Source: Galbula dea
Lineage: Eukaryota; Chordata; Aves; Piciformes; Galbulidae
Assembly: GCA_013399015.1 (NCBI GenBank)
Contig: VWZX01005690.1
Location: forward strand, 3,224,001 to 3,288,000
Direction of reading: 5' to 3'
DNA: 64,000 bases
Shown here: positions 11,800 to 25,892 of the stretch, piece by piece
Numbering within the stretch: the stretch's first letter is position 1
Layout of the letters: each line of letters starts with the position of its first letter
Made by a program: the position numbers and the translations under genes
The notes under the pieces: generated by a model
What the model was told of the DNA's origin: nothing
The model's input: only the letters and a program-made list of their open reading frames with translations
Databases searched by the model: none

Positions 11800-12045
11800 G
11801 GCATGGTATCAGTGGTGACAGTGACATAGTTACCACCAGCGGGGGTTTGGGTTCAGTACTGGTTTTGTACATATTTGTATATATTTCATTTTAGTATTTT
11901 TTTCATTAAAGTAGTTTTAGTTTTCTTTTCCAATCCACAAGTTTCTCTCTCTTATTCCCTTTCCCTTCCCATGCTGGGGAGGAGAGAGTAACAGAGAGCG
12001 TCTGTCACTGGGGTGGTGGTCGACCCAGCCCTGACCCCTGTATAT
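11800..12045 (+). mobile_element. LTR-like retroelement fragment, plus
   Basis: This is a T-rich stretch with ATTAAA, then a CTCTCTTATTCCCTTTCCCT block, followed by a CACTGGGGTGGTGGTCGACC end. The layout resembles the 3' portion of avian ERVL-type LTRs as I remember them. The block at 11947-11976 is repeated exactly, inverted, at 60801-60830, which shows it is interspersed. No gag, pol or env coding sequence is adjacent, so it would be a solo or broken LTR. Boundaries are approximate. Confidence 0.45.
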
Positions 12046-12749
12046 GGGCTTGGATGCTTTTTAGTCCAGTCTCCCACATTCTCCATCCTCTCTGGGGAAA
12101 ATATGGTGGGAAGAGTTTTATCACAGTCTAGCAAGTGATACTTGGACAATAATTAGGTGATAGGCTAAATCATTCCACCAGTTTTAACTTTGTTTTCTTG
12201 TCTTTCTAGTTCAATAGGGCTTTACTGAAAAACTGGTAACATAATGGTTCTTTGTAACTTAATCTCTTGTTCAATAGCTGTGAAAGATGCAGCATGCTAA
12301 AACCAATGTCTAGTATGTGATATTTTAATCACCAAAGTTTATAATCTTCAAAATTCAGTTTTCTTTGCCTATGGTTTTAGAACTATGTTCTTTATTTTTC
12401 AGGGTTTATATTCAATTTCTGTTTTTTAAGTTCTGTATAATTTCAAAAATTTGCAGTTTTGAAGGTCTGCATTTCTCTATATATTATACTAGTAAGATTT
12501 TTGTCTTGGGCAGTGTCCCAAATATTTTCAGTAAAATCTATTTTTAATTTTCAGACAGATAATGTAAACTACATATCAGTCTTACCTTTGTAGTCTTCTT
12601 GACCCTTGATTTAATGTTGAGTATGTTTCAGTGCATTTCCTGGACATGGCCTGCGTTTTGACAGCATATTTATTTACTGTAAAAAGAAAAATATTTAACA
12701 ATGAAAAATAAAATAGTATGATTGCACTCACCACTTTTTTTTAAGAAAT

Positions 12750-13370
12750 GAATCACAGAATGTTAGGAGTTGGAAGGGACCTCAAAAGAGCATCTAGTCC
12801 AACCCCCCTGCCACAGCAGGATTCCCTAGACCAGGTCACACAGAAACACATCCAGACAGGTTTGGGATATCTCCACAGAAGGAGACTCCACAACCTCTCT
12901 GGGCAGTCTGTTCCAGTGCACTGGCACCCTCACTGGGAAAAATTTTTCTTGTATTCACATGGAACCTCCTATGCTTCAGCTTACAGCCATTGCCCCTTGT
13001 CCTGTCAGTGGGCTTCACTGAGAAGAGCCTGACCCCATCCTCCTGACACCCACCCTTCACATATTTAAAAGCAGAGATGAGGTCACCCCTTAGCCTCCTC
13101 TTCTCCAAGCTAAAGAGACCCAGCTCCCTCAGCCTTTCCTCATAAGGAAGATGTTCCAGCCCCTTCATCATCTTTGTGGCTCTGTGCTGGACTCTCTCCA
13201 GCAGTTCCCTGTCCTTCAACTGAGGGGCCCAGAACTGGGCACAGTATTACAATCCACCTGGTTATGTCCCCATAAAAGGCTGTCAGGTTGGTCAAACATG
13301 ACCTCCCCTTGGTAAACCCATGCTGACTGCTCCTAATGACCCCCTTATCCTTGATATGCCTAGAAAATGG
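12750..13370 (-). mobile_element. CR1 LINE 3' end with ORF2 remnant, minus
   Basis: This is the longest CR1 tail in the window, in reverse orientation. It runs from the AATCACAGAATGTTAGGAGT terminus through the 3' UTR to a degenerate segment of ORF2. Predicted frames of 127 and 78 codons on the minus strand are fragments of the CR1 C-terminal region (for example LLERVQHRATKMMKGLEHLP) and of the reverse transcriptase, joined across an apparent internal deletion near 13235-13250. Its 3' tail is the same subfamily as the tails of the composite SINEs at 24.8 and 25.9 kb. Confidence 0.93.
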
Positions 13371-13507
13371 ATACAATATACACCATTTCAGTATGGTGTT
13401 TGCACAGTTCTTTCCTTTACCATCTTCTATAGCTAAACACTTATCAAAGGTACTGTGCTGTATGTGTTTTTCACAAAAGGTATTTTTAAAAACTGCATCT
13501 TCATTTT

Positions 13508-13590
13508 ATAGAATCAACTAATATATGTTGCAAGGGATCTCTGGAGGTCATCTAGACCAACCCCACCAAAGACAGCAGATCCTACTGCAG
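13508..13590 (-). mobile_element. Short CR1 fragment, minus
   Basis: About 80 bp resemble the CR1 terminus, with AAGGGATCTCTGGAGGTCAT and CTAGACCAACCCC. The copy is strongly diverged and truncated. It sits 140 bp beyond the larger CR1. Confidence 0.7.
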
Positions 13591-14740
13591 AATTATTTTC
13601 CATCTCACATGTTTGTACAGTTCTGCATACTTACAGGACATCCATCAAAAAATGAGAGAATTACCTGGGACAAATTTTAAAATTGCCTGTGTTACACTAA
13701 TGCTACATAGAAACTAGGACAATTAACTTGCTTTTGAGGTTGTAAATAAATTTCACTTGGAAAGTTGTGAAGTGAATGCAAAATATTGTAGATAACTGCA
13801 TATTTCCTTTTTTCTTCTTGTTACCGGAAACATTTTATCAGTGTTTATCAAGTGCCTGAGGAAAGATCAGTAGGATATCCCACCTGCATTCCAGCTATTG
13901 CTCCAGCAGAGTGCAGGCCTCCCATAGGTCCAGTAGCTGCAAGCCCTGTGCAGATGTTTCAAATACTCCAGCCTGTCTAAAGCATTCAGGCATTTGAATC
14001 ACTTCTCTTGCTCATACTATTAATCTTGCTGAAGGCACTGACAACATCCCAGTGACCCTAGCAAGTTCAGGAGCAAAATTTTGGGAGAATGTTGGGTTTT
14101 TTTCCAATAAATAATACAAGCTTGGCCCTCTATTTAACAGTTCAGACTATTTTCAGTATGAAGCTAGTGATTAAGTTGCATGGTTAGGTTACTGCTTGGG
14201 AAACAAGAGATTTGAATTATTTAGTTTTTCTAGTCTTATGTGTAATATAAATAAATATATTGAGAAGAAAGCTAAATAGTCCACAGGCAGCCTATGGCAA
14301 AATTGGACCAGCAGACTACATCATATGGATGAACTAGCTTGTGCAAATCCAGCTTCAGTCTGAGCTGACATCTGAATACTACCCTGGAGAATAAACACCA
14401 CCACCACAAATGCGACAGGCCTCGTGGAGAATTCCAACAGATATACAAATGCTCAGTCTTATTTTTACATCAGCACAGTTTGGATGTATCATTCATTTCA
14501 ACATAACCAACTCTTAACTTTGTTCTCTGACCATTCTACATGCTGGAGTGTTCCTGCAGTTCAGCTTCCAAGTCTGAAAATAAATTCTTGTCTGCTTGTA
14601 GCTTTTATGGGTATGTAAGCATCATTATGTCAAATGATTCTATTACTCTAGCCTCAGAAATTTATGTCCTTATGTTTAAAAATGTTGCACATGCATTTCC
14701 ACAATGCTTTGCATTTGTCCTAACACACGTGTGCACACCA

Positions 14741-14741
14741 G

Positions 14742-14771
<30 letters not shown>
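14741..14771 (+). repeat. CA/TA microsatellite
   Basis: A run of about 12 CA dinucleotides is followed directly by a short TA run. It is a simple dinucleotide repeat, potentially polymorphic. The small frames across it encode only Thr-His or Val-Cys repeats. Confidence 0.95.
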
Positions 14772-14772
<1 letters not shown>

Positions 14773-16120
14773 AATCTCCATTGCCATGATCATTTATGCT
14801 TTCCGTAATATAATAACTGGAATTTTTGGTTCTCAGTAATGTGCAAACTTGGGATGCCTGAAGCTTCATGGAAAGAGAATTTAATAGAGAATTTATTATA
14901 AAAATGTCACTGCTAGTCACATAAGCATGATGATTTCACTGTCATGTAGGAACAGTTAAATTAAAGGGTTTTTATGCCCATGCTCTCATTTTTCATAGTA
15001 TTCTCTTGCAATGACATGTAGAAGCATGGTGTATATATACAGCTATGTATTGGCATTATTTGGGCCCGTGATTAACAAAGATAAGTGTTCCAGTTCACAA
15101 AGCTGTACTGGGCAGAAAAACACTCTCTATACTCAGAGACTCTCAATATTTAGCGACTATGTATGTAAATGTGCTAGGAAACTCGGAGAAGTAACAGCTA
15201 CCGTAGCAGAGCAGAATTAGAATCCAACAGGGACTCTTTGGAACTGTCAAAGGCACAGGAATTACTCAAATACATGAATTGTAAGGAGCTTTTAGATAAC
15301 TACTTGGACTTCTAGGTACACTGGTACCTTTGAGAATTTGGCTTTTATGCTTGTCAGGTTGAGTTTGTGATTTCTTTTTGAAAAGACACATCCAGCTGTA
15401 AATTCACATATGGTTAGAACCCAGTTCCACTTCTGCAGAAATACATGTTTTTCAAAAAGGGATAGATGTCTTCTCTAAAGTGTGCAGCAGACCTTACATG
15501 GAATTGTCATTTTAGAGAGCTGTTCTACCTTCATAAAGTTCAGTGTGTAAACACTGCTGTTCTATAATACAGCTTTCTCCTCTTCTAAATTTTTTGATAA
15601 CTGCTCCAACACCACACTAAGCTCACTTCTGGGGAGTTGATGAGTTTTTTATAGCAAAGAGTAATACTTCATGACTGTACAATCCCTAAGCAACAGCTGA
15701 AGTATTTTTCAATCCATTTACTGTAGTTATATTTCCCCAGGCTCCCACTACTTTGATTCCTTCTTAGACAGATGTTTCCAGTAGCTGCAGGTGTCAGAGC
15801 TACCTGATATTTGCCTTGAGGAAACAGATTTGCTCTTAGTTAAAGGCTATTGGTAGAAGGAAGTTCCCTCTTTGGTGTGTCTGCTTATGGATGAGTAGGA
15901 ATAACTTTCCATTAAAAGGTGTATGTCCAATTAATGTTTAGCAATCCAATTAAGACAACTGATTTATGCTAGGTATTTTGGAAGGTGACATTAGATGCTT
16001 GTAACTCTAGATGTCTGAACAGCTTTTAAATGTAGTCCTTGGTTTAAGCTTGAAAGGCAATAAAATGTATACATTTTCTGAAGCTACACTTTCTATATGT
16101 AAATGTATTGATTAAAATAT

Positions 16121-16615
16121 GATCATCAAATTGTTTAGGTTGCAAAAGACCTTTAAGACCATCAAGTCCAACCACTAACCTAGCACTGCCAAGTCCTCTA
16201 CTGAACCATGTCCTTAAGCACCAGATCTACACAGTCTTTTAAATACCTCCATGGATGGTGACTCCACCACTTCTCTGGGCAGCATGTTCCAGTGCTTGAC
16301 AACCCTTTTAGAGAAGAATTGTTTCCTAGTATCCAACCTAAACCACCCCTGACACAAACTGAGACCATTTCCTCTTGTCCTATTGCTTGTTACTTGGAAG
16401 TAGAGACCTACCTTTCAGGTAGGTGTATAGGGCAAGAAGGTCTCCCCTAAGCCTCCTTTTCACCAGGCTAAACTCCAGTTCCCATAGGACTTGTCCTCTA
16501 GACCTTTCACCAGCTTTGTTGCCTTTCTTTGGACATGCTCCAGCACCTCAGAATCCTTCTTGTAGTGAGGCCCACAGCTGAACACTATTTGAGGTGGAAC
16601 ACAGTATTTGAGGTG
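16121..16615 (-). mobile_element. CR1 LINE 3' tail, minus (about 500 bp)
   Basis: This is a diverged CR1 in reverse orientation. It shows AAGACCATCAAGTCCAACCA near the terminus, ACTTCTCTGGGCAGCATGTT, and then the CCCTAAGCCTCCTTTTCACC and TTGTTGCCTTTCTTTGGACA region. Roughly 500 bp of the 3' UTR and end of ORF2 remain. Many substitutions suggest an old insertion. Confidence 0.92.
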
Positions 16616-17994
16616 AATTCTATAAGGCCATGAAAAAAATATTGTCTGATCTGCACTGGGATAGTTTTGTACAAGATTTCCTGTGTCTGCCAGTGCATTG
16701 TTGGGAATTTACTGAAGTTGGATATGCATCTGGAAGCTTTTTATACAGTACCATCTTAACTCTTAGAATGTGGTATGTCATTATAGACCACATTAGAACA
16801 TCTAACACTGTTAGAATACTAATGATTAATATTAGAATATTAATAACTGCCAGTAAATCTCATGGGTTTAATGCTAGTGCTAGGTCACTAGAGCACAGTG
16901 CTGAATATCTAACTTTGAGTATAGAGGATTGTAGTTAAATACCGTTTTCTCCTAAAAAATCACTAGCAAAAAACCCCACCACAAATAACAACAAACTAAA
17001 CTGCCATTTATTGAAACTGACTTCCTGTTTGGTTTTTGGTTGGTTGGTTGGCTGGTTTTTTCCTTCTCTATTACTTTGCTAACCACATACCTAAGCAGCT
17101 TTGGCATACAACGTATCTACCAAATTAAACAGAACACCCTGAACAGTTTTCTCTGATCTTCTCCCATACTGCTTAAAAGAACCAAAGAATTCCCAATTAA
17201 TGTTTTAGAAATAGCTTCAACAAAGGTAGAAAGCAGTTCTGCAGAGCTCTCACAGAACTTCAAAAATTATAGAAATGAATATTTAGAACTTGTACTTGAG
17301 ACATCCCACAGTAAAATCTCAAAAGAGTGCTCTATAACCTTAAAGCATCTTCAGTCACCTTGGCAAGGCTGTCAGACCTCACCTCATGGCCCTTGCAGAA
17401 CAGCCAGTATGGACAAGTGCCTTTGCAGCCCTCAATAAATCCTGAAGCTTTATACCAAGGAAATTATTTTTATCCATTCTACTCATGCAGAATTCAAAGC
17501 ACCGAATGGCAGTGATGGGAAACAAAAGATTTACTGCCTCTCAACTCTATGCTCAAAGAGCAGGGCTCCCCACAATTAGAAGAAAAAAACCTAATTTAAA
17601 GATATTTTAATAAAGTAGTTTTTAAAATGTTTAAAATACTTAAATGCATGCAGTGAATTTTGAGTCTGAAAAGAATTTTTTGGAATGCCTGAAAGTTAGT
17701 ATATTAAAAGTGATCCCACATTGTTGCTTGACTAGGACACTGACAGGATATAGTTTCCAGAATAGGTTTCCATGATACATTAGAAATTTTGAAATAACTT
17801 TTTATTCGAGATTTTGCCTGAAAAGCAGGATGTTTTTCAAACTGAGGATACACTCTCCCTCAGCCTGTGCTTTGTCAAAGTGAATCTGGTTACTCTTCTT
17901 GAAAGATGTCTCCATATTTAACACTAAGTTTTGAGACAAACAGTTTTAAACTGGAACATTGTTTTACTCTCTCAGCCTCACAACTGAGACTCAG

Positions 17995-18262
17995 AGAATC
18001 ACAGAATCGTAGAATGGTTTGCATTGGGAGAGACTTTAATGGTCATCTAGTTCCAACCCTCCTTGACATGGGTAGGGACACCTTCCACTAGTTGCTCAAA
18101 GCCCCTTCCAACCTTAAACGCTTCTAGGGACAGAGCATTCACAGCTTCTCTGGGCAACCTGCACCTGAGCCTCATCATACTCCTGATAAAGAATTTCTTC
18201 TGAATATCTAATCCAAAATTACTTTCTTTCAGTTTGAAACTGTTACCTCTTGTCCTGTTATG
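17995..18262 (-). mobile_element. CR1 LINE 3' tail, minus
   Basis: This is a CR1 tail in reverse orientation opening with GAATCACAGAATCGTAGAAT, then the AGAGACTTTAATGGTCATCT and CCCTTCCAACCTTAAACGCT blocks. It is 5'-truncated near the CTCTTGTCCTGTTA position. A 79-codon minus-strand frame in it is CR1 3' sequence. Confidence 0.92.
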
Positions 18263-21089
18263 ACAAGAACTTCTTTTATATTTCATTTTGAGAGTGTATA
18301 TAGCTTACTATAAGAACATACATGACAACTGGAAGTTGAATTAAATCCATACTGTGAGAATGTATTTTCATATTTATATGACAAAGACAAAACCTAAACA
18401 AATAAGCAATTTTAATTGAAAAATGCTGACAAAATCCTAACTATTTAGACTGTGCAACCTGGTTTTTATTTTGGACATAAAAGAGTCTTAATTTTATAGA
18501 AAGATGTGATGGGACTATGTATTATTCAAAGTTCTCAATTGTCAATATAAATATTATGATTTTGTTCAACAGTGAGGGGATTGTATTCATTTTGGCAATA
18601 TTCAAAATGCAACCAACCATAAATTATGAAAGCCTTTAGACACTGTGCAGTGGTGCATAAACCCAGTCAATTATCCTTTTTGGCTAGGCTTATCTGGCAC
18701 TGAGACTGGAAACCTGTTCTATTGTGAATTGTATGCACCTCAAAAATACATACAAACTATTTTCTTGTTTCTGTTTGCTTAATTAGTAAACATGACATTC
18801 CTGCTTGGACTGGGCATGGGAATCTTTGCCATCCCATTTTCACATATGTGTCCTACTTCTATGAAATTTATCTAGGAATTACATAAACACAGTTTATCAC
18901 TTTTTAGAACCTTGTTGTATGTATCTTCTTTTCTCAGTCTCATGTGGTACCTTTCCAAACAATTAACACGTGCAGCAGAGAACTCACAATTGTACAGCTA
19001 CGAGATTTTTGCAGCATTTTGAACTCCACATGAAACTAAAGGACTAAATGTTTTTGCAGTATGGTTCCCTCAATAGTTACTCAAATTGTTCCAGCAGTAT
19101 AGGTCAGTTTGGATCTTTGCCACTCCTGCTATTTGTAATCCTGATCAGAAATAGACAATTGTGCATCCTGTCAATCTGCTCATATGAAACTCAGCAGCAT
19201 CAAGGAATTTCCTTGAATGCTACGCAGTGGCCTCCCACAGAAGAACAAAGGAACCAAAGAAAGATACTATTTTCTCTGAGCTTTCTGCACATCACTCTGC
19301 TTTATTCAAAATGTCAAAACCCTTCTTTTGTTAGCTAGATAAACCATTCGTTTAAGACTTGATTCCAATCAGTAATACAGTTCACCACTACATTAAAAAT
19401 GGCACATCCCATTTTATCACAAATGTAAGGCATTGAAGTTTCCTCCACATTCCTTAGTATATGTTGCATTTAGAGGGTGCTCTCTTCAATCATGCTATTA
19501 CTGTCTTGACAGTTTAGTCTTTGTTATTCATGAAGACTTCTTGATGCTTATCTGCAAGTTGTTCAAAGAAGATCACACAGTGGTGACCTTGAAAAGAGAA
19601 TGAATGAGGCCTTTGTGTTCTACAAATCAGTAACAGTCAGCACAAGGCGTCTATTTTTCTCCTGGGAGAAAAGACGACAGCTACCTGTAGCCATAAGCTT
19701 CTGTACGTGTACATAATACTTGTTAGCAATGCAAAATTAAACCTCTAACATATGAGTGGAAAAAACACTCCTCAAATCAAAGTGAAAAGGAAAGTTTTCA
19801 AAACCAATATTCACAATTTGCTAGAGCAGCAGAAATACTGAGTGTCAGAGAAAGCGATGAATATATATGATTCAGTGTCTTTGAGGAAAACTTTAAAGAC
19901 ATTCCAGGAGAGCCTAACATAATTAAAAGAGCTGTAGATAGATAAATGCATTAAAGGAATAAACAAATAGCACATTAAAGGAAAGTTTAAGTATTACAGC
20001 AAAAATAAGGTACTCTGCTAAGTTTAATATTTGAGGCCAATGAATAGCATGACACCTAAACCAGTAGATTGGAACCAGAAAGGAGGAAAATCACACCATA
20101 TTCTCCAGAAGGTTTTTTTTTGTGAACCCCTAGGAATAAGCAACAAGGAAAAGTAACTTGTCTTACTAGAAAAGCAACTATGAGATTGAGAATATGGAAA
20201 TCCTCAGTATTCCTTTCACTTGTCATAAAAAGTGAACATAAAGCTTGAAGAGTTAAGCTTGTTCCTAAAATAACTGAAGAAATCAGTGTTACTTATCTTG
20301 GCCTGGTAAAAGTAAAAATTGGGTGTGCCTAACAATTTGCAGCCGCATTTAACCTGGCTTACAGCAATACATTCTAGCTCGTTAGAATTACAGTGCTGCC
20401 AAGAATAGTTCCCGACATACTGCTTTATTTTACACTTATGATGTAGAAAAGTCTAGGCTATAAAACTCATTTTGTTGGCATAGAAAGGGGATAATTGTGT
20501 GAGGTTTTGTTTAGGATGAGCTCACAAAAGATCTGTAAATTTTCAACACATCAGCTATAATCATACACAGATGCCATTCTCTGTCTCTATTTTTTTATTT
20601 TAAAAAAGACACCCTATTTGCTTGCTTCGTAAGAAATCCAAAAGTAGCAGACAAAATGCATTTTTCAAGCAAATGTATAACATACATTCGTGTGACATCA
20701 GTAAGGCTGCCTTCAAAATGCAATGAAATTCAGTACAACACCTTGCTTCTAAGGAAGTATCTCAAAATATTCATCCTGTCACATTAAGGAAAAAAAAAAA
20801 GCAAGTATGTTCTGATAATTAATTGTTATGGACTCTAACTTAAGTTTTGATCCAGTTCCTTAGCTACTACACTACATAGCTAATACCCATATAACAAATC
20901 TTCAAGCATACAGGAGCCTGCCCCATCTGTGTTTCCATTTTGAAGTTCACCTTGCTGAATGGATTGAAATTTTCAGTCAGATTCACAAAGCCCATCTAGG
21001 TAGTCTCTGCTCTGCAGGTAGGTTCAAGTGAGCCACATGAATGATGCCTACATTAGTAAGTAGTGCAGGATAGTAAGAAAGGGAAATGG

Positions 21090-21339
21090 GTGTAACCTAG
21101 AGGAGGGTAGATTTAGGCTGGATATTAGGAAGAAGTTCTTCACTATGAGGGTGGTTAGGCAGTGGAACAAGTTGCCCAGAGAGGTTGTGGAAGCCTCATC
21201 CCTGGAAGCTTTTAAAACAAGGCTTGATGGGGCCCTGGGTAACCTGATCTAGTGGATAGTGTCCCTGCCAGGCAGGGGGGTTGGAACTGGATGATCTTTG
21301 AGGTCCCTTCCAACTCTGACAATCCTATGATTCTATGAC
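21090..21339 (+). mobile_element. Young CR1 LINE 3' tail, plus
   Basis: This is a forward-oriented CR1 tail, starting near GGGTAGATTTAGGCTGGATA and ending with the AATCCTATGATTCTATGA terminal repeat. It is nearly identical to the reverse-oriented copy at 63641-63849, with about 7 differences over roughly 205 bp by hand count. The two come from one recently active subfamily. It is 5'-truncated. Confidence 0.95.
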
Positions 21340-24300
21340 ATGAGAGTTAAGTGCTGAGAGCTTAACACCCACACCACACATGGCAAAATTCAGCTACGGG
21401 TATCATCAACATTGAAAATTAGTTACATTTCAGTACTTTAAGCATGTAGGTCTTTCATGGTCTGAGTTACTGAGAAGCCATGCTTGTGAAGGATTTTCAT
21501 TAGACAAGTACTTCTTCCTTTAGTGTGAGACTAGATAAGGCTAGGGAAACTGTAAGTTACCTGAGCAAATATGAACTTCACAGAACAAAAAGAAGAACTT
21601 GTTTACAAATATAAATATTTGCTTTAACTATGTTTATCCACCAGATGGTGTCCCACAACATATCCTTTAGGAGCTGCCTGAAAGAATGAGGAATGGTTCT
21701 ATATCTGTTTCACAGATACCAATCCTGGATTTTTGAAGCTCACAAAAACTTTTCAATACTTGAATGCTCAAGAACAAATTAAAAATTTTATCAAAATGCC
21801 ATATATGGAAAAAAAATCATGGTAAATGGTGATCTTTATTGTTGCATTACTGTATGCTCATTTTCATCTTTCAATGAGCCATGAAGGCAGGAAAGTCTCA
21901 AGTGTCAGTATGTTATTAAAAGAATAGAAAAGACTGCATAGTTTAGAGAATATTGACACTAAACTAATCAATCCAAGCTGGTTTAGGAAAAGGTCAGGTT
22001 TATATAAATAGAAAATATTCAACAGTCTACTCAATGAAAAAATTTTTGAAAAAGGGAGGTCACTAAAAAGTGGAAAAATAGATACTTTTGATTAATGACT
22101 CAATAGTGGAAGAATGTTGCCCATGCCCATCTGTGTCCCAGACAAAGTGAAGACGGTTTATCTCCTGCCAGGACAAAAGCCAGCACAAAAGGAAGATCTT
22201 ACAATGGAGAATTCTGGTGAATCTTCACTTATGGTACCCCATGGAGTCTGAAGTAACAATAGGGATAGGAAACGTGACAGACTTAAAAATAAAACCCACA
22301 TAAAGCCAGATGAGAATTTCAGATTTTTACTGAATAGAGCTATAGGTGTGGGTTTGAGTGTAATCTGATTCCCATGTTTACAAAAGTATACAATATCACT
22401 TAGAATTCTCTACCAGCAGAATAGTGAGACAGGAAAAAAAAAAAACAAATAGAAAATAAAAGTAGAATCTATGGCTCCTGTAGTGTGTTGTTCATTATGT
22501 ATCTGTGGAACTTAGCAAACTCATTGCAATAGGCCATATTACTATTGCTACAAAATGCTTCAGAAATTCTTGATATTTAAGGCAACACTTCCATTACTTT
22601 TTCAAAATTAGGAGTCTAAAGCTATTTTTAAAATCAATGGTTAGATTCCCAGTTGTACCAAGTGCCCAGCCATATCTGCTGAGTCAGTAAGAACTACAGT
22701 GCTCAACATTTTAATATAACTTACATAGGTTTGCAAATGTTTTCCCTCACCTTTGCCACTGCTCATATCAAGATATTCTCCCCTGCCATTTCCTCTCTCC
22801 TCTGCAGCATGAGAAGTGGTGCTAACAGGCAATTTCTCTGTTGGACAAGTAGATATATGACCATGGGTAAAGAAAGATTAACCCCATAGCATGCAGATCA
22901 CACATTCACAGTTCTGATTGATTCAGTTAACTGTGAAGACTGTCAATGTTTCTTTTCTTTGTGTCCTTTCCAGCATCTGCTTTGGATGAGGAACAAGTTC
23001 TGGAGCTACAATGGTTCAGGAGGTGGCTTCATGACTCCATGCCTCCCTCTGCTCCTGCCCTGTGCATAACAGTCCTTTTCCCAGTTTTACCAGCAGACAT
23101 TCCTTCAGCACACCTCTGTGCCTTGGCCTCATCCATCTTTTAGCCACTTCTCAAGCAGTGTGATCCATGGGGAATGACCTTCTATGTGGAGAACTGGCCC
23201 AGAATGACAAATAAGTAACAGTTACATACATGGCAAACCCCTAAGAACTCAGGCTTCTTTTGGCTTTAAGTCATAGATTTCTACGAAATGATTGAGATAG
23301 AGCTCATAATTTGATATAAAGGTGATTAATAATGATGTGCAGCTGTTTGGAACCCTGTTTAACAGTATGCTCCATCTTTTTATTTATGATATTCTGTCTC
23401 AAATTTTCTAATTAGTTTCCAATCTTTGTATTTAATCCTTGTTTATCTGTAAAGAAGCTGGAATTTTTTACTTCTCAGTGACTACCACAGCACTTATGAA
23501 ACCTGAGGAGCAACTATATGTTCCCTTAAGTGGTTTCAAATGTCAGCATTCACTGCCTTTATTTCTTGGTATGCACCTGGACTGCAGCACTCTGCTGCTA
23601 TGTGGGGCATCAGTATAATTGTGAAGTCCTTCTGCAAATTTGAGAGTTTGCCCTTACAAAATACACGAGAAATACCCCTCTAGGGGATGGAAAGTTTGGT
23701 CTGAAACCACACACTCGCCTGAACACGTAAACTTGCCCCCAGTTCACATCAAATGACACCAACCTTCATCCCACAAGTTCTTGGAACATATTAGTTTTGT
23801 GTCCATGAAAGCACCAACCTCCTGATTTGTATCTAGTTTTAGAATCAAATACAATGTCTGTATTACATATTCATTATCCAGGACACTTCAATGAAATCAG
23901 TCTAGTGATCCTGGAATTTCTACCGAGAGATGTTTCTAGAGAGAGTGCATAATTTGCACAGCAGTACAAATGGCCAGCATCCAGTGAAAAATCAGCAACC
24001 AGCCTTAAACAGGCACAATTCTTTTATATGATCTTTATATGTCAAAAAAAAAAAAGTGAGGGGGGTCTGCCTCAACTAATTCATCTTCCAGAAGTACCTA
24101 TTTGCATGATGAAGTAAAGCTTGTAAAAGGTGGGGACACATATAACTATTCATATTAAGATATTCTTCACTTTGATACTGCTGAGAATTTGACAGCACTG
24201 TTCTTAAATGAGATTCTTGTCATGAATGCCTTGATGTTTTGTACTCTGTATATATATACATATGTCTCCTGCCATATTCTCAGGGACAAAAATAACTCCT

Positions 24301-24830
24301 TTCTGCTCAGCTGAGTAGTTTGGTTGCTGTCTGAGAGACTGAACAGTGATAAATGAGAGAGAAATAAAATACTTCGAAATTACCTAGTGTTCCTGTGCCT
24401 TTAAAAGGGAAAGTACCAGGTAGTAGTATAGATGAGAAATATTTTTGCAGCCAAAAAAATGAATGCCCAAACCTTCAGACTACAGATAAAACACACATTC
24501 TTAATAACAAGGGTCAATGTCCAAATGAGCAGAAGAGATGGATCCTGCATCTGCTAAAGTCTTTCTTCCTTCACAGTTCAGTGCCTTTCCAAAACACGTT
24601 CTTTAGTCAACTGTAGGCTATGAAGTTCAGTACAGAAGTACCTGGATGTATTGCATATAACCATCTCACAATTTCCCCTAGCCTTCCAATATTAAAAACA
24701 CTTTGTGAAATGCAGTAAAATTGGATCCATGCTCTGTTTACTTTCCCATTTTAAAAAAGAGTAACAACTTTTAAAAACATTTCATGTGCATGTCAAATAT
24801 TTTGCCATATCTATAGCCTTTAGAATTTGT

Positions 24831-24985
24831 TCACAGAATCACAGAATGCCAGGGGTTGCAGGGACCTCGAAAGATCATCTAGTCCAACCCCCATGACAGA
24901 GCAGGATTCTTCCCTGACAAGGAATCGAACCCAGGCCTCAGTGGTGACAGTGCTGAACCCTAACCACTAGAGCACTCATACCAGC
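24831..24985 (-). mobile_element. Composite tRNA-Glu/CR1 SINE, copy 1
   Basis: Read on the minus strand, the head is a degraded tRNA. It has an A-box region CTCTAGTGGTTAGGGTTC, a perfect B box GGTTCGATTCC, and a 3' end TGTCAGGGAA like that of tRNA-Glu. It then switches into a CR1 3' tail (AATCCTGCTCTGTCATGGGG through GATGATCTTTCGAGGTCCCT) and ends in the CR1 TCTGTGATTCTGTGA repeat. A Pol III promoter head fused to a LINE 3' tail is the standard SINE design. CR1 proteins would mobilise it in trans. I see no clear target-site duplication, as is usual for CR1 insertions. Confidence 0.85.
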
Positions 24986-25724
24986 CAATGATTCATTTGC
25001 ATAATTTTTTATGTCTTCCATATTCTCAGATTCTTGGGCTCTAATGAAAAATAGTGCCTATCTTTTTCAGATGAATGGAAGCTGATAGAAACTAAACCAT
25101 CCTCATGAATGAACTAAAGTGGACAGCTGATTTTCTTTGTCTGTCTTAAAGATTTCATCAAAAATTATTTTTCCTTTTTTTACATTTCTCCTGCAAATAC
25201 AACATCAGAAATAAGAAAATTTTAGATTCCATACACTGAAAAAGAAACAGAGAATTTTCCTTCTGGTTTTCTAAACAGTTACCCTTGAAACAAAGAAATA
25301 CTATATAAAAGACTTTACAGCCTGTGGCACAGAACAACACACAACTTGGCCAGTAGACCAAGTGGAAAAGAAAAGAACAATTTTACTGAACAATGGGTCC
25401 CAAGAAACAACATCAATCGTTATTGTTGTTATAGTTTACAACTAAAGGGGAAAAGAAAATGTACATTTAAAAATGTTTTATATACATGTATATTATCTGT
25501 ACCATATGACTTGTGCTTTGTCCATAAGGATAAGGTCTGGCCCTTTGGCAGGAGTGAGGTAGCATGGAGTACATAAAACAAGAATCAGTGTAATCTGTTT
25601 CTTCTGGTGAAATACAGTTTTACTTTGTTGAGACTTTTGTCTCAATGTACAAAAATACAGTTTCAGTTTGATTTAATATTTCTAATGCTACATAATAAGT
25701 TCATTACTTTTCCAGTCTTTGGTT

Positions 25725-25892
25725 TGTTTAGCCTCAAGAAGAGGAGATTGAGAGGTAACCTCATTGCCATCTTCAACATTCTCACAGGGGATAGCAGAGG
25801 GGCAGGTACTGGTTGTCTTAATCTGGTGGATAGTGATACGACTAGGGGAAACGGGATGAAGATGAGTCAGGGGAGGTTCAGGCTGAGAGTAC
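25725..25892 (+). mobile_element. CR1 LINE, 5' segment interrupted by SINE, plus
   Basis: This is a forward CR1 segment (GCCTCAAGAAGAGGAGATTG, then GGGGAGGTTCAGGCTGAGAG). Its continuation resumes at 26058 after a SINE insertion. The two halves are contiguous in the CR1 consensus layout, between the TTCAGGCTG and the TTCAATCAGAGGGTG positions. This proves the order of insertion. A 104-codon frame here is CR1 read-through. Confidence 0.87.

Noticed and set aside
12836..13376. Minus-strand frames that could be called a small protein gene
   Set aside because: They are remnants of CR1 ORF2 with a deletion between segments.
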